A DNA stretch of 45,461 nt from an uncultured Bacteroidales bacterium (GTDB taxonomy: Bacteria; Bacteroidota; Bacteroidia; Bacteroidales; UBA4417): positions 1 through 45,461 of the forward strand of contig CAIRMR010000002.1 in the NCBI GenBank assembly GCA_903879715.1, in the 5' to 3' direction. Positions 1 to 8,280 of this stretch are shown here, in pieces. Both the position numbers and the translations under genes were made by a program. Every line of letters starts with the position of its first letter. The stretch's first letter is position 1. The notes beneath the pieces were generated by a model. It was given only the letters and a program-made list of their open reading frames with translations, ran no database searches and was not told the origin of the DNA.

Positions 1-1
1 A

Positions 2-106
2 CAAATTGAAACGCAGAAAAACATACTGGACATGCAAAAAAGAGTGGCTTATTATGAGAAGAAAGCTCAAAAGAGTAAAAACATACTGCTTGCAATGGCC
101 TCTTAA
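2..106 (+). CDS. C-terminal tail of an unidentified protein (5' truncated)
   Basis: An open frame runs from the window edge to a TAA at 104-106 and encodes about 34 residues. The tail is rich in Lys, Gln and Glu (it contains MQKRVAYYEKKAQKSK), which suggests a charged helix or coiled coil. It ends in a short hydrophobic stretch, ILLAMAS. The start lies outside the window, so the family cannot be recognised. It is convergent with purC. Confidence 0.4.
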   Translation, partial: QIETQKNILDMQKRVAYYEKKAQKSKNILLAMAS

Positions 107-175
107 TCAGTCTTTTATTTTTAGTTAGATGAAAGTGAACAAGGGGGACGCAAGTCTCAAATTCCAAAATCAATT

Positions 176-221
176 CATTCTCAAATTTTCAAATTTTCAA
201 ATCCTCAAATTCCCACATTCT
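176..221 (-). repeat. Short-period A/T-rich repeat after the purC stop
   Basis: On the plus strand, units of the type TCAAATTTTCAAA and TCCTCAAAT are repeated with small changes. Read along purC they form a purine-rich run directly after the stop codon. Similar runs with other unit sequences follow many genes in this window. It is not a clear rho-independent terminator. Confidence 0.5.
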
Positions 222-1175
222 CTACCTGTAATAAGCCTCCAGAAATTTATTGATATTACTTTCAACCCGGGCCGGAACATTGGTTACATCAGCACGTTCG
301 AATTTATCACCGGTAATATTCTCGTACAATTCGATATAGCGTTCCGAAACCAGGTTCACAAAATCATCGTCCATTACAGGAACCTGTTGGCCTTCTTTGC
401 CCTGGAAACCATTAGCCATAAGCCATTCGCGAACAAATTCTTTCGAAAGCTGCTTTTGAGCTTCACCTCTTGCCTGGCGATCTTCGTATCCTTCTTTGTA
501 GAAATATCTGGATGAGTCGGGCGTGTGAATTTCGTCGATAAGAAATATTTCACCGTTTGCTTTCCCGAATTCATATTTGGTATCAACCAATATTAATCCC
601 ATGCCATTTGCAATCTGGGTGCCACGTTCAAAAATTGCCATGGTGAACTTTTCAAGCATCTCATAATCTTCCTGGCTCACCAAACCTTCTTTAAGGATGT
701 CTTCTTTCGAGATATCTTCGTCATGGCCAACAGAAGCTTTGGTAGTAGGAGTGATGAGAGGATTGGGAAACATATCATTCTCTTTCATTGCGTCGGGCAT
801 AGGAACTCCACAGATGCTGCGTTTCCCTGCTTTGTACTCGCGCCATGCATGTCCGCTGAGGTAGCCGCGGATCACCATTTCCACTTTAAAAGGTTCGCAA
901 AGGCGGCCGACAGTAACCATGGGGTCGGGTGTGGCTATTTTCCAGTTGGGAACTATATCCGAAGTATCGTCCAGAAACTTTGAAGCGATCTGGTTTAAAA
1001 CCTGTCCTTTGTACGGAATAGCTCGTGGCAACACCACATCAAATGCCGAAATCCGGTCGCTGGTAACCATAATCAGTAATTCGTCGTCGATATTATATAC
1101 GTCGCGGACTTTACCAATGTAAAGGCTTTTCATTCCCGGAAATGTGAAATCGGTGCGTGTGATGGCGTTTTGCAT
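222..1175 (-). CDS. purC: Phosphoribosylaminoimidazole-succinocarboxamide synthase (SAICAR synthetase)
   Basis: This 317-residue cytoplasmic enzyme of purine synthesis joins CAIR and aspartate, using ATP, to give SAICAR. The N-terminal part shows the ATP-grasp-like start [10 protein letters not shown] and the family signature [12 protein letters not shown] at about residues 40-52. [14 protein letters not shown] (about 102-115) and [12 protein letters not shown] (about 193-204) are the other family motifs. The length matches the longer PurC form common in Bacteroidota. The ATG at 1175 is followed directly by conserved sequence, so the start is secure. A CAAAATTA on the plus strand at 1233-1240 reads TAATTTTG on the coding strand and fits a Bacteroidota -7 box. 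It is a single gene with no purine operon around it. Confidence 0.96.
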   Translation of the reverse strand: MQNAITRTDFTFPGMKSLYIGKVRDVYNIDDELLIMVTSDRISAFDVVLPRAIPYKGQVLNQIASKFLDDTSDIVPNWKIATPDPMVTVGRLCEPFKVEMVIRGYLSGHAWREYKAGKRSICGVPMPDAMKENDMFPNPLITPTTKASVGHDEDISKEDILKEGLVSQEDYEMLEKFTMAIFERGTQIANGMGLILVDTKYEFGKANGEIFLIDEIHTPDSSRYFYKEGYEDRQARGEAQKQLSKEFVREWLMANGFQGKEGQQVPVMDDDFVNLVSERYIELYENITGDKFERADVTNVPARVESNINKFLEAYYR

Positions 1176-1232
1176 AGGAGTTGGTGTTTTTAAACAGGTT
1201 TAATATAGGATTCGGAATAATTTTCAGAAATG

Positions 1233-1240
1233 CAAAATTA
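1233..1240 (-). promoter_or_regulatory. Putative -7 promoter box of purC
   Basis: TAATTTTG on the minus strand matches the Bacteroidota consensus TAnnTTTG and lies 57 bases before the purC ATG. No convincing -33 TTTG was found at the usual distance, so this call rests on the -7 box and position only. Confidence 0.35.
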
Positions 1241-1356
1241 CAAATGATTTGTATGATAGAAATTATCAAACTGCTAAATCCCTGTTAATGTTTTCAACAA
1301 TGGTGTTAATATTTCTTTTGAATAAAATCCAATCAGTGCTTTAAATAGATGTCTAA

Positions 1357-1444
1357 CCACGGAGACACAGAGAACACGGATTTGCACTGAGGAATTTTAC
1401 GGTAAATATATCCGTGTTTCTTTGTGTTCTCAGTGCCTCCGTGG
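1357..1444. repeat. Long imperfect palindrome between purC and the phoH-like gene
   Basis: The outer arms CCACGGAG and CTCCGTGG enclose a long imperfect hairpin. The left arm is 1357-1380 (with ACACAGAGAACACGGA) and the right arm 1411-1444 (with TCCGTGTTTC and TTGTGTTCTCAGTGC). The right arm has about ten extra bases that bulge out. The 30 bases between the arms are A/T-rich. This type of sequence is typical of dispersed intergenic palindromes in Bacteroidota. The rest of the 312-base gap holds only the purC promoter box. Confidence 0.6.
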
Positions 1445-1487
1445 TTTATTTTACTATTAGCTCAGGAACGACTGGTATAAGGAATAA

Positions 1488-2438
1488 CTATTCCTTCTTC
1501 TCGTAAGCATTTATAATCCTTGTAACCAGTTTGTGCCGCACTACATCACGTATATCAAGAGTGATAAAATCAATGCCTTTAATGTTTTTCAGGAGTTTCA
1601 TCGCCTGTACCAGGCCCGAGTTTTGATTTCGTGGAAGGTCGATCTGTGTTACATCGCCTGTTATCACAAATTTGGAGGATTTCCCCATGCGGGTAACAAA
1701 CATTTTTAGCTGTCCTTCGGTACAGTTTTGTGCTTCGTCGAGAATGGCAAAGGCGTTTTCGAGTGTTCGGCCGCGCATAAATGCCAGAGGCGCAATTTCT
1801 ATGGTTCCGTCTTCGAGGTATCCGACCAGCTTTTGCGTCGGGATCATATCCCGGAGCGCATCGTACAAAGGCTGAAGATACGGATCAAGTTTGTCTTTCA
1901 GATCGCCGGGAAGGAATCCCAGGTTTTCACCGGCTTCCACAGCCGGACGCGTGAGCACGATTCTGCGTACTTCTTTATTTTTTAACGCTCGTACAGCGAG
2001 AGCCACAGCCGTATAGGTTTTCCCGGTTCCGGCCGGTCCAATAGCGAAAATCATATCGTTTTCGGCAATGCTTTCAACCATGCGGCCCTGGTTAACGGTG
2101 CGGGCGCGTATCATCATCCCGTTTTTGCCATGCACCAGTACATCAGCATTGGCTTCACGGAACGTGGATATTACTTCATTGGCATTGCCATTTCCTGCCA
2201 GTTTTTGAATATCATCTTCATCAAGCTTACCGTAGTTATCAAAAAACATAAGCATGGAAGAGAATAACAGGGAAAAAGTTTCTATTTCAGCTTCATCGCC
2301 GTTAACGCGAAGAATATCGTCGCGGGCAATTATTTTCAGTTTAGGAAAAAGTTCACGCAACAGGTTGATGTTACGGTCGTTGATGCCAAAAATTTCAAGC
2401 GGGCTGTATGATTCAAGTGAAAAAGTGCTTTCGGTCAT
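1488..2438 (-). CDS. phoH: PhoH family ATPase
   Basis: This 316-residue protein is an ATPase of the PhoH/PhoL class, a cytoplasmic P-loop protein with helicase-like ATPase fold often linked to RNA metabolism. The N-terminal 110 residues form the KH-like domain usual in PhoH (IIARDDILRVNGDEAEI). The ATPase core shows Walker A GPAGTGKT at about residues 133-140, RRIVLTRPAVEAGENLGFLPG, and the Walker B-like LDEAQNCT at about 234-241, followed by FVITGDVTQIDLP. Its length is normal. It is not in an operon. The minus strand reads TAATTTTG at 2479-2486, a fitting -7 box about 40 bases before the start. The symbol is given by family only; the cellular role is not shown by the sequence. Confidence 0.92.
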   Translation of the reverse strand: MTESTFSLESYSPLEIFGINDRNINLLRELFPKLKIIARDDILRVNGDEAEIETFSLLFSSMLMFFDNYGKLDEDDIQKLAGNGNANEVISTFREANADVLVHGKNGMMIRARTVNQGRMVESIAENDMIFAIGPAGTGKTYTAVALAVRALKNKEVRRIVLTRPAVEAGENLGFLPGDLKDKLDPYLQPLYDALRDMIPTQKLVGYLEDGTIEIAPLAFMRGRTLENAFAILDEAQNCTEGQLKMFVTRMGKSSKFVITGDVTQIDLPRNQNSGLVQAMKLLKNIKGIDFITLDIRDVVRHKLVTRIINAYEKKE

Positions 2439-2478
2439 GTATAAAAATCAGTTGTAAGGGAATGTTTGTACTACCACA

Positions 2479-2486
2479 CAAAATTA
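2479..2486 (-). promoter_or_regulatory. Putative -7 promoter box of the phoH-like gene
   Basis: TAATTTTG on the minus strand matches TAnnTTTG and sits 41 bases before the ATG at 2438. No clear -33 element was recognised. Confidence 0.35.
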
Positions 2487-2559
2487 ATGTTAATTCCATA
2501 TTATCCGCGGATATTTTTTACTTTTGATGCTGCTTAGTGATTGGGAGTATTATGAAGTG

Positions 2560-2733
2560 TTGAGGTAATAGAAAAATAGAAAAATAGAAAATAGTAAGTC
2601 ACAATTGCTGAGATCCGAAATCTATAATTTCAAGACATAACCAATCACCTGTTTCATCCCACCATCAACTATTTTCTGTTAACAATTAACATAACCATTT
2701 TCCATTAACCATTTTCCATTAACTTAATAATTC
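2560..2733. repeat. Purine-rich run and inverted pyrimidine-rich run before the SAM hydrolase gene
   Basis: At about 2565-2595 the unit AATAGAAAA is repeated. From about 2665 to 2733 units of CCATTTTCCATTAA and ACTATTTTCTGTTAAC lead up to the ATG. The two runs are partly complementary (AGAAAATAGT against ACTATTTTCT), so a weak long-range hairpin is possible. Their function is unknown. Confidence 0.45.
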
Positions 2734-2734
2734 C

Positions 2735-3511
2735 ATGCCAATTATAACACTGCTCAGCGACTGGGGACTTACCGATCATTATGTGGCTTCGGTTAAAGGC
2801 TCGATACTCAGCCGTATTTCCGGAGCAGTAATAGTTGATATTTCGCATAATATCAGGCTTTTTGATATAAAACACGCTTCGTTCGTGATGCGCAATGCCT
2901 GGCATAGTTTTCCCGAGGGTACTATTCATATAATTGGCGTTGATTCCATTGAGTCCGACAAACATCCGCATGTGATTGTAAAATCCGAGGGTCATTATTT
3001 TATTTGTGCCGACACGGGTTTGATTTCCTTGATCCTGGATAAAGCGCCTGAAAAAATCATTTCGATTTCCATTAACCAGGATTCGGGGTATTTTACGTTC
3101 CCCGCCCGCGACAGGTTTGCCAAGGTTGCCGCTTTACTGGCACAGGGAACTGATATGGACACATTGGGCGAACCATTGCAATCGCTCAACCCGAAAACGC
3201 TGCTACAACCTGATTTCGATGGAAAAACCATTTACGGCAAGGTTATGCATATCGATAACTATGAAAATATTTTTGTAAATATTACGGATGTGTTTGTGCG
3301 CGATTGTCTTGGAAAAAATCCATACAGGATCATCTGTAAAAAAGATACCATCCCGCTGGTTAAGGCGTATGGCGATGTACGGGAAGGATTTACGTGCGCA
3401 CTGTTTGCTTCCAACGGCTTTCTCCAGATTGCCGTCAATCGCGGCAGAGCCGCTTCGTTGCTAGGTGTTGCAATGGATAACGATGTATTTTTGGTTTTGG
3501 GAGAAGAGTAA
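2735..3511 (+). CDS. SAM hydroxide adenosyltransferase (SAM hydrolase, DUF62 family)
   Basis: This 258-residue cytoplasmic protein belongs to the S-adenosyl-L-methionine hydroxide adenosyltransferase/halogenase family. Members use water to split SAM into adenosine and methionine. Family motifs are the N-terminal TLLSDWGLTDHYVASVKG (residues 4-21, with the conserved Asp), VDISHNI at about 35-41, and a C-terminal beta domain with NYENIFVNIT and FLQIAVNRGRAASLLG. The usual length is about 260 residues, so it is complete. The ATG at 2735 begins directly with the conserved strand. It is divergent from phoH and has no clear partner gene. A fluorinase or chlorinase role is unlikely from context, though the family is shared. 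Confidence 0.88.
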   Translation: MPIITLLSDWGLTDHYVASVKGSILSRISGAVIVDISHNIRLFDIKHASFVMRNAWHSFPEGTIHIIGVDSIESDKHPHVIVKSEGHYFICADTGLISLILDKAPEKIISISINQDSGYFTFPARDRFAKVAALLAQGTDMDTLGEPLQSLNPKTLLQPDFDGKTIYGKVMHIDNYENIFVNITDVFVRDCLGKNPYRIICKKDTIPLVKAYGDVREGFTCALFASNGFLQIAVNRGRAASLLGVAMDNDVFLVLGEE

Positions 3512-3733
3512 AAACAGCTTGAGTCACCAATTTCAACAGCTAAAGTCCTGGTGCCGTTAGTTATTTTGTTTCTGTCTGTTAATAAGAAGGTTAAATTGAT
3601 ATTCGATTGAATTTGCAGACTTTTTGAATTATTACTTTTCATTAAAAGGGATATTAATATAATGAATTCCTTCCTGCATTTTCTTCAACAAAGCAAGGTG
3701 TGAAATATGTGAATTCTGCAAACCGATTTTCCT

Positions 3734-4678
3734 ATGTATCATTTCATTGATCATCCTGAATTACGTAAGGACAAGCGCCTGGTTTGGGCTGCTACCCGCT
3801 CGGTATTGGAAAATGTTGGTTTTTTACGCAATAAAAACGGGAAAAAGAGCAGAAGCCGCTGGGATTTATTTTTACGCCTGCTCGGAATTTTTGCTGTTTT
3901 ATTAAAGATTACCGGTTATTACAGGAAAGGAAATGGGAACGCTAAAACCATTTCGGTAACCTATCTTACCCTGAAATACCCGAATCTTCCGACTGCTTTT
4001 CACGGATTCCGGATTTTGCACTTATCCGACCTGCATATCGACAGCATCCCAGGTTTTGCCACATTGATAAGGGACAGGATAAAAGACCTTAAATTCGATA
4101 CTTGTTTCCTGACAGGCGACTACCGAAGAGATATCTCAGGAACTTTCAGGCATATTCTGAAGCCATTTAAAATTCTATCTAAATATATACAGGCTCCTTT
4201 TGGCACATTTGCTGTTTTGGGAAATCACGATACTTTCCTGATGGCGCAATACGAAAAAGAATCAGGCCTCGAACTGCTGGTTAACGAATCCGTTGAGATT
4301 GAAAAAGATGGACAGAAGATATTAGTTACAGGTACTGACGATCCTTATAATTTCTATACCGAACAGGCAGCATTATGTCTTGAGACTAAAGGCTATGATT
4401 TTAAGATTGCATTAGTTCATACAACAGAACTAGCAAAAATAGCTGCCGCAAATAAATACAGCCTTTATTTATGCGGGCATACACATGGCGGCCAGATTTG
4501 CCTGAAAGAAGGAACTCCCATAATCAGCCACCAGTTCGAAGGCAAACAGTTTAACCATGGACAGTGGAATATTGGTAAAATGATCGGCTATACATCCAGG
4601 GGCGTTGGCGTAAGCGGAATGCCGGTACGATTTAATTGTGCAGCGGAGGTTATTCTGATTACGCTGGAGGTGGGGTGA
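3734..4678 (+). CDS. Metallophosphoesterase (YkuE-like)
   Basis: This 314-residue calcineurin-like phosphoesterase carries the full metal-binding set: HLSDLHID (about 98-105), LTGDYRRD (about 128-135), LGNHD (about 162-166), a later histidine in LVHTTEL, and CGHTHGGQI (about 247-255). The N-terminal 70 residues are basic with a hydrophobic stretch LFLRLLGIFAVLLKI, which could anchor it in the inner membrane, as in YkuE-type enzymes. The substrate cannot be told from the sequence. The glycine-rich end of the domain (GYTSRGVGVSGMPVRFNC) is also typical. It stands alone and is convergent with the PIN/antitoxin pair. Confidence 0.88.
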   Translation: MYHFIDHPELRKDKRLVWAATRSVLENVGFLRNKNGKKSRSRWDLFLRLLGIFAVLLKITGYYRKGNGNAKTISVTYLTLKYPNLPTAFHGFRILHLSDLHIDSIPGFATLIRDRIKDLKFDTCFLTGDYRRDISGTFRHILKPFKILSKYIQAPFGTFAVLGNHDTFLMAQYEKESGLELLVNESVEIEKDGQKILVTGTDDPYNFYTEQAALCLETKGYDFKIALVHTTELAKIAAANKYSLYLCGHTHGGQICLKEGTPIISHQFEGKQFNHGQWNIGKMIGYTSRGVGVSGMPVRFNCAAEVILITLEVG

Positions 4679-4760
4679 GATAGAGTTATATCTATAACAG
4701 AATAATGATGTAAGTATTGATTGTCAAAGCAAGCAAAAGTCATCAGCCCAATTCCCCACT

Positions 4761-5165
4761 TTATATGGTCCAGTTAGCAATTTCAAGTCCTTTTATCCGG
4801 TTGAAATGATCTGTGTTGTTTGTTATAAGCAGAAGTTCGCTTGTTATTGCAATACCGGCAATTAAAGTGTCGGTGTGCCCTATTTCGCGTCCTTTCTTTC
4901 GTAATTCTGCCTGGATGGTAGCTGCGGTTTTAGCCATTGGCAATGTAAGTGGAATGACTTTGTTTAAACCGACAAACTCCTCAAATTTTACCAACTGCTT
5001 TTTGGCATCTTTGTATAAAAGACCATTCAGTATTTCGTAATAGGTTATAATACTCAAGCTTACGAAACCATATTCAATAACATGTTCAGTTACTTTTTCG
5101 ATTACCCTGGGGTTGCCTCTCAAAAACTCTGACAGGATATCGGTGTCAAGCAATGATGCTTTCAT
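4761..5165 (-). CDS. PIN-domain toxin (VapC-like)
   Basis: This 134-residue protein is a PIN-domain ribonuclease of the VapC type. The acidic metal-binding residues are visible: LLDTDILSEFLRG near the N-terminus, YYEILNG at about residues 42-48, GHTDTLIAGIAI at about 96-107, and NNTDHFNRI at about 116-124. Its ATG overlaps the stop of the upstream 79-residue gene by four bases (ATGA), the translational coupling expected of an antitoxin-toxin operon. The length is normal for the family. Confidence 0.9.
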   Translation of the reverse strand: MKASLLDTDILSEFLRGNPRVIEKVTEHVIEYGFVSLSIITYYEILNGLLYKDAKKQLVKFEEFVGLNKVIPLTLPMAKTAATIQAELRKKGREIGHTDTLIAGIAITSELLLITNNTDHFNRIKGLEIANWTI

Positions 5166-5401
5166 ATATCAAATTTACGGTCAAATAAGTTTGATCTTGT
5201 ACTTTTTGTCCGATCAAGGTATTCCGTATAGTCCTTTTCACTCATATCACTGAATGCTCCTCCAAACGAAATAATCCTTTTTTGTAATTTTTCGGAATGT
5301 TTAGCTGATGTTGTCATGGAATGTATAAATTGATATAGCTCATCCAGCCGGTTAACCGGAACTTCTTTCATTTCTTTAAGTATAGCTTGCAGTGTTGACA
5401 T
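5162..5401 (-). CDS. Putative antitoxin partner of the PIN toxin
   Basis: This 79-residue acidic-to-neutral protein is the first gene of the pair and overlaps the toxin start by four bases. The N-terminal half (LKEMKEVPVNRLDELYQFIHSM) is helical and resembles the small antitoxin-like proteins that start with a leucine-rich helix. The C-terminal half is charged (DMSEKDYTEYLDRTKSTRSN) and could wrap the toxin. No classical AbrB, RHH or Phd motif was recognised. The antitoxin role comes mainly from size, order and overlap. Confidence 0.75.
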   Translation of the reverse strand: MSTLQAILKEMKEVPVNRLDELYQFIHSMTTSAKHSEKLQKRIISFGGAFSDMSEKDYTEYLDRTKSTRSNLFDRKFDI

Positions 5402-5420
5402 GATCCTACTATATTTTTAA

Positions 5421-5428
5421 CAAAGATA
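5421..5428 (-). promoter_or_regulatory. Putative -7 promoter box of the antitoxin-toxin operon
   Basis: TATCTTTG on the minus strand fits TAnnTTTG and lies 20 bases before the antitoxin ATG. A -33 element was not clear. Confidence 0.4.
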
Positions 5429-5490
5429 ATACAAAACAGAATTGGTTTTTTATGTGAATTGACTCTTGTAATACTCATGCTCAAATTCAT

Positions 5491-5498
5491 TAAATTTG
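5491..5498 (+). promoter_or_regulatory. Putative promoter of gldF-gldG
   Basis: TAAATTTG at 5491-5498 is an exact TAnnTTTG match, with a TTG at 5466-5468 as a possible -33 element. Transcription would start near 5503-5505. A GAAAGG at 5511-5516 lies 9 bases before the ATG at 5526 and is one of the few purine-rich ribosome sites in the window. Confidence 0.5.
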
Positions 5499-5525
5499 CG
5501 CCTCCTAACCGAAAGGTCTATAAGC

Positions 5526-6257
5526 ATGTACACATTATTACATAAAGAGATCAGCACATTTTTAAGTTCATTGATTGGATATACAGTAATTATCGTATTT
5601 CTTCTGGTTAACGGGCTGTTTCTCTGGGTTTTTCCCCAGCAGTTCAATATCCTGGATTACGGATTTGCCACGCTCGACAATTATTTCCTCCTGGCTCCCT
5701 GGGTTTTTATGTTCCTGATACCCGCCATCACCATGCGTTCCTTTGCCGAAGAGCAAAAAGCCGGCACCATGGAAATGCTGCTTACCAAGCCTGTTACCGA
5801 TATTGAAATCATCCTGGCTAAATACTTTGCCGGAGTTGTGCTGGTATTATTTGCGGTATTGCTTACACTCGTTTATTATGTTACAGTTTATAAACTTGGA
5901 ATGCCTCCCGGCAACCTCGATGTAGGCGGAACCTGGGGTTCGTACATTGGTTTGTTATTCCTTGGAGCCGGTTTTGTTGCTATCGGCATTTTTGCTTCAG
6001 TTATATCAGGAAACCAGATTGTTTCATTCCTTATCGCTGTTTTCCTTTGCGGATTTATGTACACCGGTTTTGATTTTATCTATAATCTCTCAGTTTTTGG
6101 TTCATTCGGATTGTTTGTAAGTCAATTAGGGATTAACGAACATTATGCGGGCATGAGCCGTGGGGTGATCGACACCCGCGATGTATTGTATTTTCTGAGC
6201 CTGATAGCATTTTTCCTGATGCTTACCCGCTTCACCATGGAACGTAGAAAATGGTAA
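5526..6257 (+). CDS. gldF: Gliding-motility-associated ABC transporter permease GldF
   Basis: This inner-membrane permease of about 243 residues has six hydrophobic segments. The first is STFLSSLIGYTVIIVFLLVNGLF (split by Ile-Gly) and the last LSLIAFFLMLTRF. The N-terminal loop before TM2 includes FATLDNYFLLAPW, and MRSFAEEQKAGTMEMLLTKPV is the conserved ABC-2 cytoplasmic loop. The start at 5526 is preferred over an in-frame ATG at 5496, because the latter overlaps the promoter box and a GAAAGG site precedes 5526. In Flavobacterium johnsoniae GldF works with the ATPase GldA and with GldG; no gldA is adjacent here. It overlaps gldG by seven bases, so the two are coupled. Confidence 0.88.
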   Translation: MYTLLHKEISTFLSSLIGYTVIIVFLLVNGLFLWVFPQQFNILDYGFATLDNYFLLAPWVFMFLIPAITMRSFAEEQKAGTMEMLLTKPVTDIEIILAKYFAGVVLVLFAVLLTLVYYVTVYKLGMPPGNLDVGGTWGSYIGLLFLGAGFVAIGIFASVISGNQIVSFLIAVFLCGFMYTGFDFIYNLSVFGSFGLFVSQLGINEHYAGMSRGVIDTRDVLYFLSLIAFFLMLTRFTMERRKW

Positions 6258-8008
6258 CCCTGACAGACAGAGATATGACAGCGAACAGAAAAAATATCAG
6301 GCGAAGCAGTTTTACGCAACTTGCAATTGGGTTAGTCATCATAGTGGTACTAAATCTTATAGGTTCTTTTGCCTTTTACCGACTTGATCTGACTGCCGAT
6401 AAACGCTACACGCTTTCGCCAACTACCCGCAAAATGCTTAAAGAGCTTGATGGGGTGGTGACTTTCAAAGTGTACCTCGAAGGCGATTTTCCGGCCGGTT
6501 TCCAGCGGCTGCGCAACGAAACACGCGAAATGCTCAACCAGTTCCGCGCTTATTCCAAAAATATTCAATTCGAGTTTATCGATCCATCGGCAGGAAAAGA
6601 CAAAAACCAGCTTGACGCGATGTATATGCAGCTTGCTAAAAGTGGATTGAATGCTACCGATCTTCAGGTGAAGGACAAAGCCGGAACCTCCCGTAAAATT
6701 ATTTTTCCGGGAGCTGTGGTTTCATATCATGGCAAGGAAATGCCATTGGACTTATTACTCACTCAAGTTGGGAAGCCACCTGCAGAAGTTTTGAATAATT
6801 CGGTTCAATCACTCGAATTCGGACTTATTAATGTGATCAGAAAACTGAGTGTAACTGAAAAACCCAAAATTGCTTTTATCGAAGGCCATGGTGAACTCGA
6901 ACCTGTTTACACTGCCAGTATCGAAGCAGCTTTAAGCGAATATTACGAAATTGAACATGTGAGGATTGATGGTCAGCCTTCGGCGCTAGCTATGCAAACG
7001 CAAAACGCTTCATTGGCAAATAAATACAAAGCAATTATTATTGCAAAACCCGATTCCGCATTCGCTAAAAATGAACTTGATAAATTTATGATCGATCAGT
7101 TTATAATGCGCGGAGGTAAGGTGCTCTGGCTTGTTGACCCGGTATATGCCGAAATGGATAGCCTGCGGACTAAAGATAAAACATATGCGCTGGCCCGGGA
7201 CCTGAACCTCGATGATATGTTATTTAGCTATGGAGTACGGCTCAACAGCAACCTGGTAGTGGATATGAGTTCATTGCCGATTCCCGTGGTTATTGATCCG
7301 AAAGGAAACCAGAAACTGATTCCCTGGTTATTTTTCCCTTTACTTATACCAACATCCAACCATCCTATTGTCAGGAATCTGAGCGCGATAAAAACCGAAT
7401 TTGTCAGCAGTATGGATACAGTTGAAGCACCGGGAGTGACCAAAACCATACTGCTTAGTACTTCCCGTTATTCGAGGGTGCTGAATTCGCCGGTTACTTT
7501 AAGCCTGAGTTACCTGTACCAGGAGCCGGATCCACAGCAGTTTAACCAACCCTATCAGCCTGTGGCTGTTTTGCTCGAAGGGGAATTTACATCAGTTTTT
7601 ATGAATCGTATCCCGGCTGAGTTCGCCAAATCGCCTGAAATCGCTTTTCTTGGAAAAAGCACTAAAACTGCTATGATTGTAGTTGCTGACGGAGATATTA
7701 TCAAAAATCAGCTTCAGCCTGGCGAACTTCGTCCAACACCGCTGCCACTTGGTTACGACAGGTACACAGGTCAACAATTCGGCAACAAGGATTTTATTCT
7801 CAATGCCATGAACTATCTTTGCGACGACTCTGCTTTGCTTTCGGTGCGCTCACGTGAGGTAAAACTTCGTGCGCTAGATGCTTCCCTTGTCGAGTCTCAA
7901 CGTCTTAAATGGCAGTTGGTTAACCTGGTTGTGCCGGTATTGTTGGTGCTTGCATTTGCATTTGCGCATGGGTATTGGAGGAGGAAAAGGTATACGGGGA
8001 TTTATTAG
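6251..8008 (+). CDS. gldG: Gliding-motility-associated ABC transporter component GldG
   Basis: This 585-residue protein has one N-terminal membrane anchor (about residues 22-45, LAIGLVIIVVLNLIGSFAFY) and a C-terminal one (LVNLVVPVLLVLAFAFAHGYW), with a large extracytoplasmic domain between. The YRLDLTADKRYTLSP segment and the VTFKVYLEGDFPAGFQRLR segment are typical of GldG, and the ABC-associated auxiliary domain includes IAFIEGHGEL and KVLWLVDPV. Start alternatives are ATG 6251 or ATG 6275; the hydrophobic anchor is the same in both. The role is as partner of GldF. GldF/GldG also occur in non-gliding Bacteroidota, so motility should not be assumed. Confidence 0.88.
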   Translation: MVTLTDRDMTANRKNIRRSSFTQLAIGLVIIVVLNLIGSFAFYRLDLTADKRYTLSPTTRKMLKELDGVVTFKVYLEGDFPAGFQRLRNETREMLNQFRAYSKNIQFEFIDPSAGKDKNQLDAMYMQLAKSGLNATDLQVKDKAGTSRKIIFPGAVVSYHGKEMPLDLLLTQVGKPPAEVLNNSVQSLEFGLINVIRKLSVTEKPKIAFIEGHGELEPVYTASIEAALSEYYEIEHVRIDGQPSALAMQTQNASLANKYKAIIIAKPDSAFAKNELDKFMIDQFIMRGGKVLWLVDPVYAEMDSLRTKDKTYALARDLNLDDMLFSYGVRLNSNLVVDMSSLPIPVVIDPKGNQKLIPWLFFPLLIPTSNHPIVRNLSAIKTEFVSSMDTVEAPGVTKTILLSTSRYSRVLNSPVTLSLSYLYQEPDPQQFNQPYQPVAVLLEGEFTSVFMNRIPAEFAKSPEIAFLGKSTKTAMIVVADGDIIKNQLQPGELRPTPLPLGYDRYTGQQFGNKDFILNAMNYLCDDSALLSVRSREVKLRALDASLVESQRLKWQLVNLVVPVLLVLAFAFAHGYWRRKRYTGIY

Positions 8009-8040
8009 GGGAGGAGTTGATAGGAAATAGAAAATGGAAT
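8009..8040 (+). repeat. Purine-rich run after gldG
   Basis: GGGGAGGAG and GATAGGAAATAGAAAATGG follow the gldG stop. It is the same kind of purine-rich gene-end sequence seen after other genes here. No terminator hairpin was found inside it. Confidence 0.35.
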
Positions 8041-8067
8041 ATAGTTTATAAGACATAGTCGTTAAGG

Positions 8068-8225
8068 AATAAATCATTAGCCCCGGCCTTCAGGTCGGGG
8101 ATATAAGGAATGAATCATTAGCCCCGGCCTTCAGGTCGGGGATATAAGGAATAAATCATTAGCCCCGGCCTTCAGGTCGGGGATATAAGGAATGAATCAT
8201 TTGCCCCGACCTTCAGGTCGGGGAT
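8068..8225. repeat. Four tandem 41-bp repeats, each with a GC-rich hairpin
   Basis: Four hairpin cores lie at 8081-8100, 8122-8141, 8163-8182 and 8204-8223, exactly 41 bases apart. Each is CCCCGGCC-TTCA-GGTCGGGG, an 8-bp stem with a TTCA loop. The linkers read ATATAAGGAATAAATCATTAG or the same with TGAATC. In the fourth copy the arm is CCCCGACC, which turns the G-T pair of the other copies into A-T and keeps the stem. The repeats fill most of the 272-base gap between gldG and the epimerase. They are not a CRISPR array because the spacers are identical. Confidence 0.9.
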
Positions 8226-8280
8226 CAAAAAAGAGATAAATAGTTAAAAAATAGTGAATATAGATTCGGGGAATTAAATC

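Noticed and set aside
129-515. 128-residue plus-strand frame over purC
   Set aside because: It lies antisense to a certain purC gene and shows no family features.
8068-8225. Possible CRISPR array
   Set aside because: The repeats are palindromic, but the sequences between them are the same in each unit (no unique spacers) and no cas genes are nearby.
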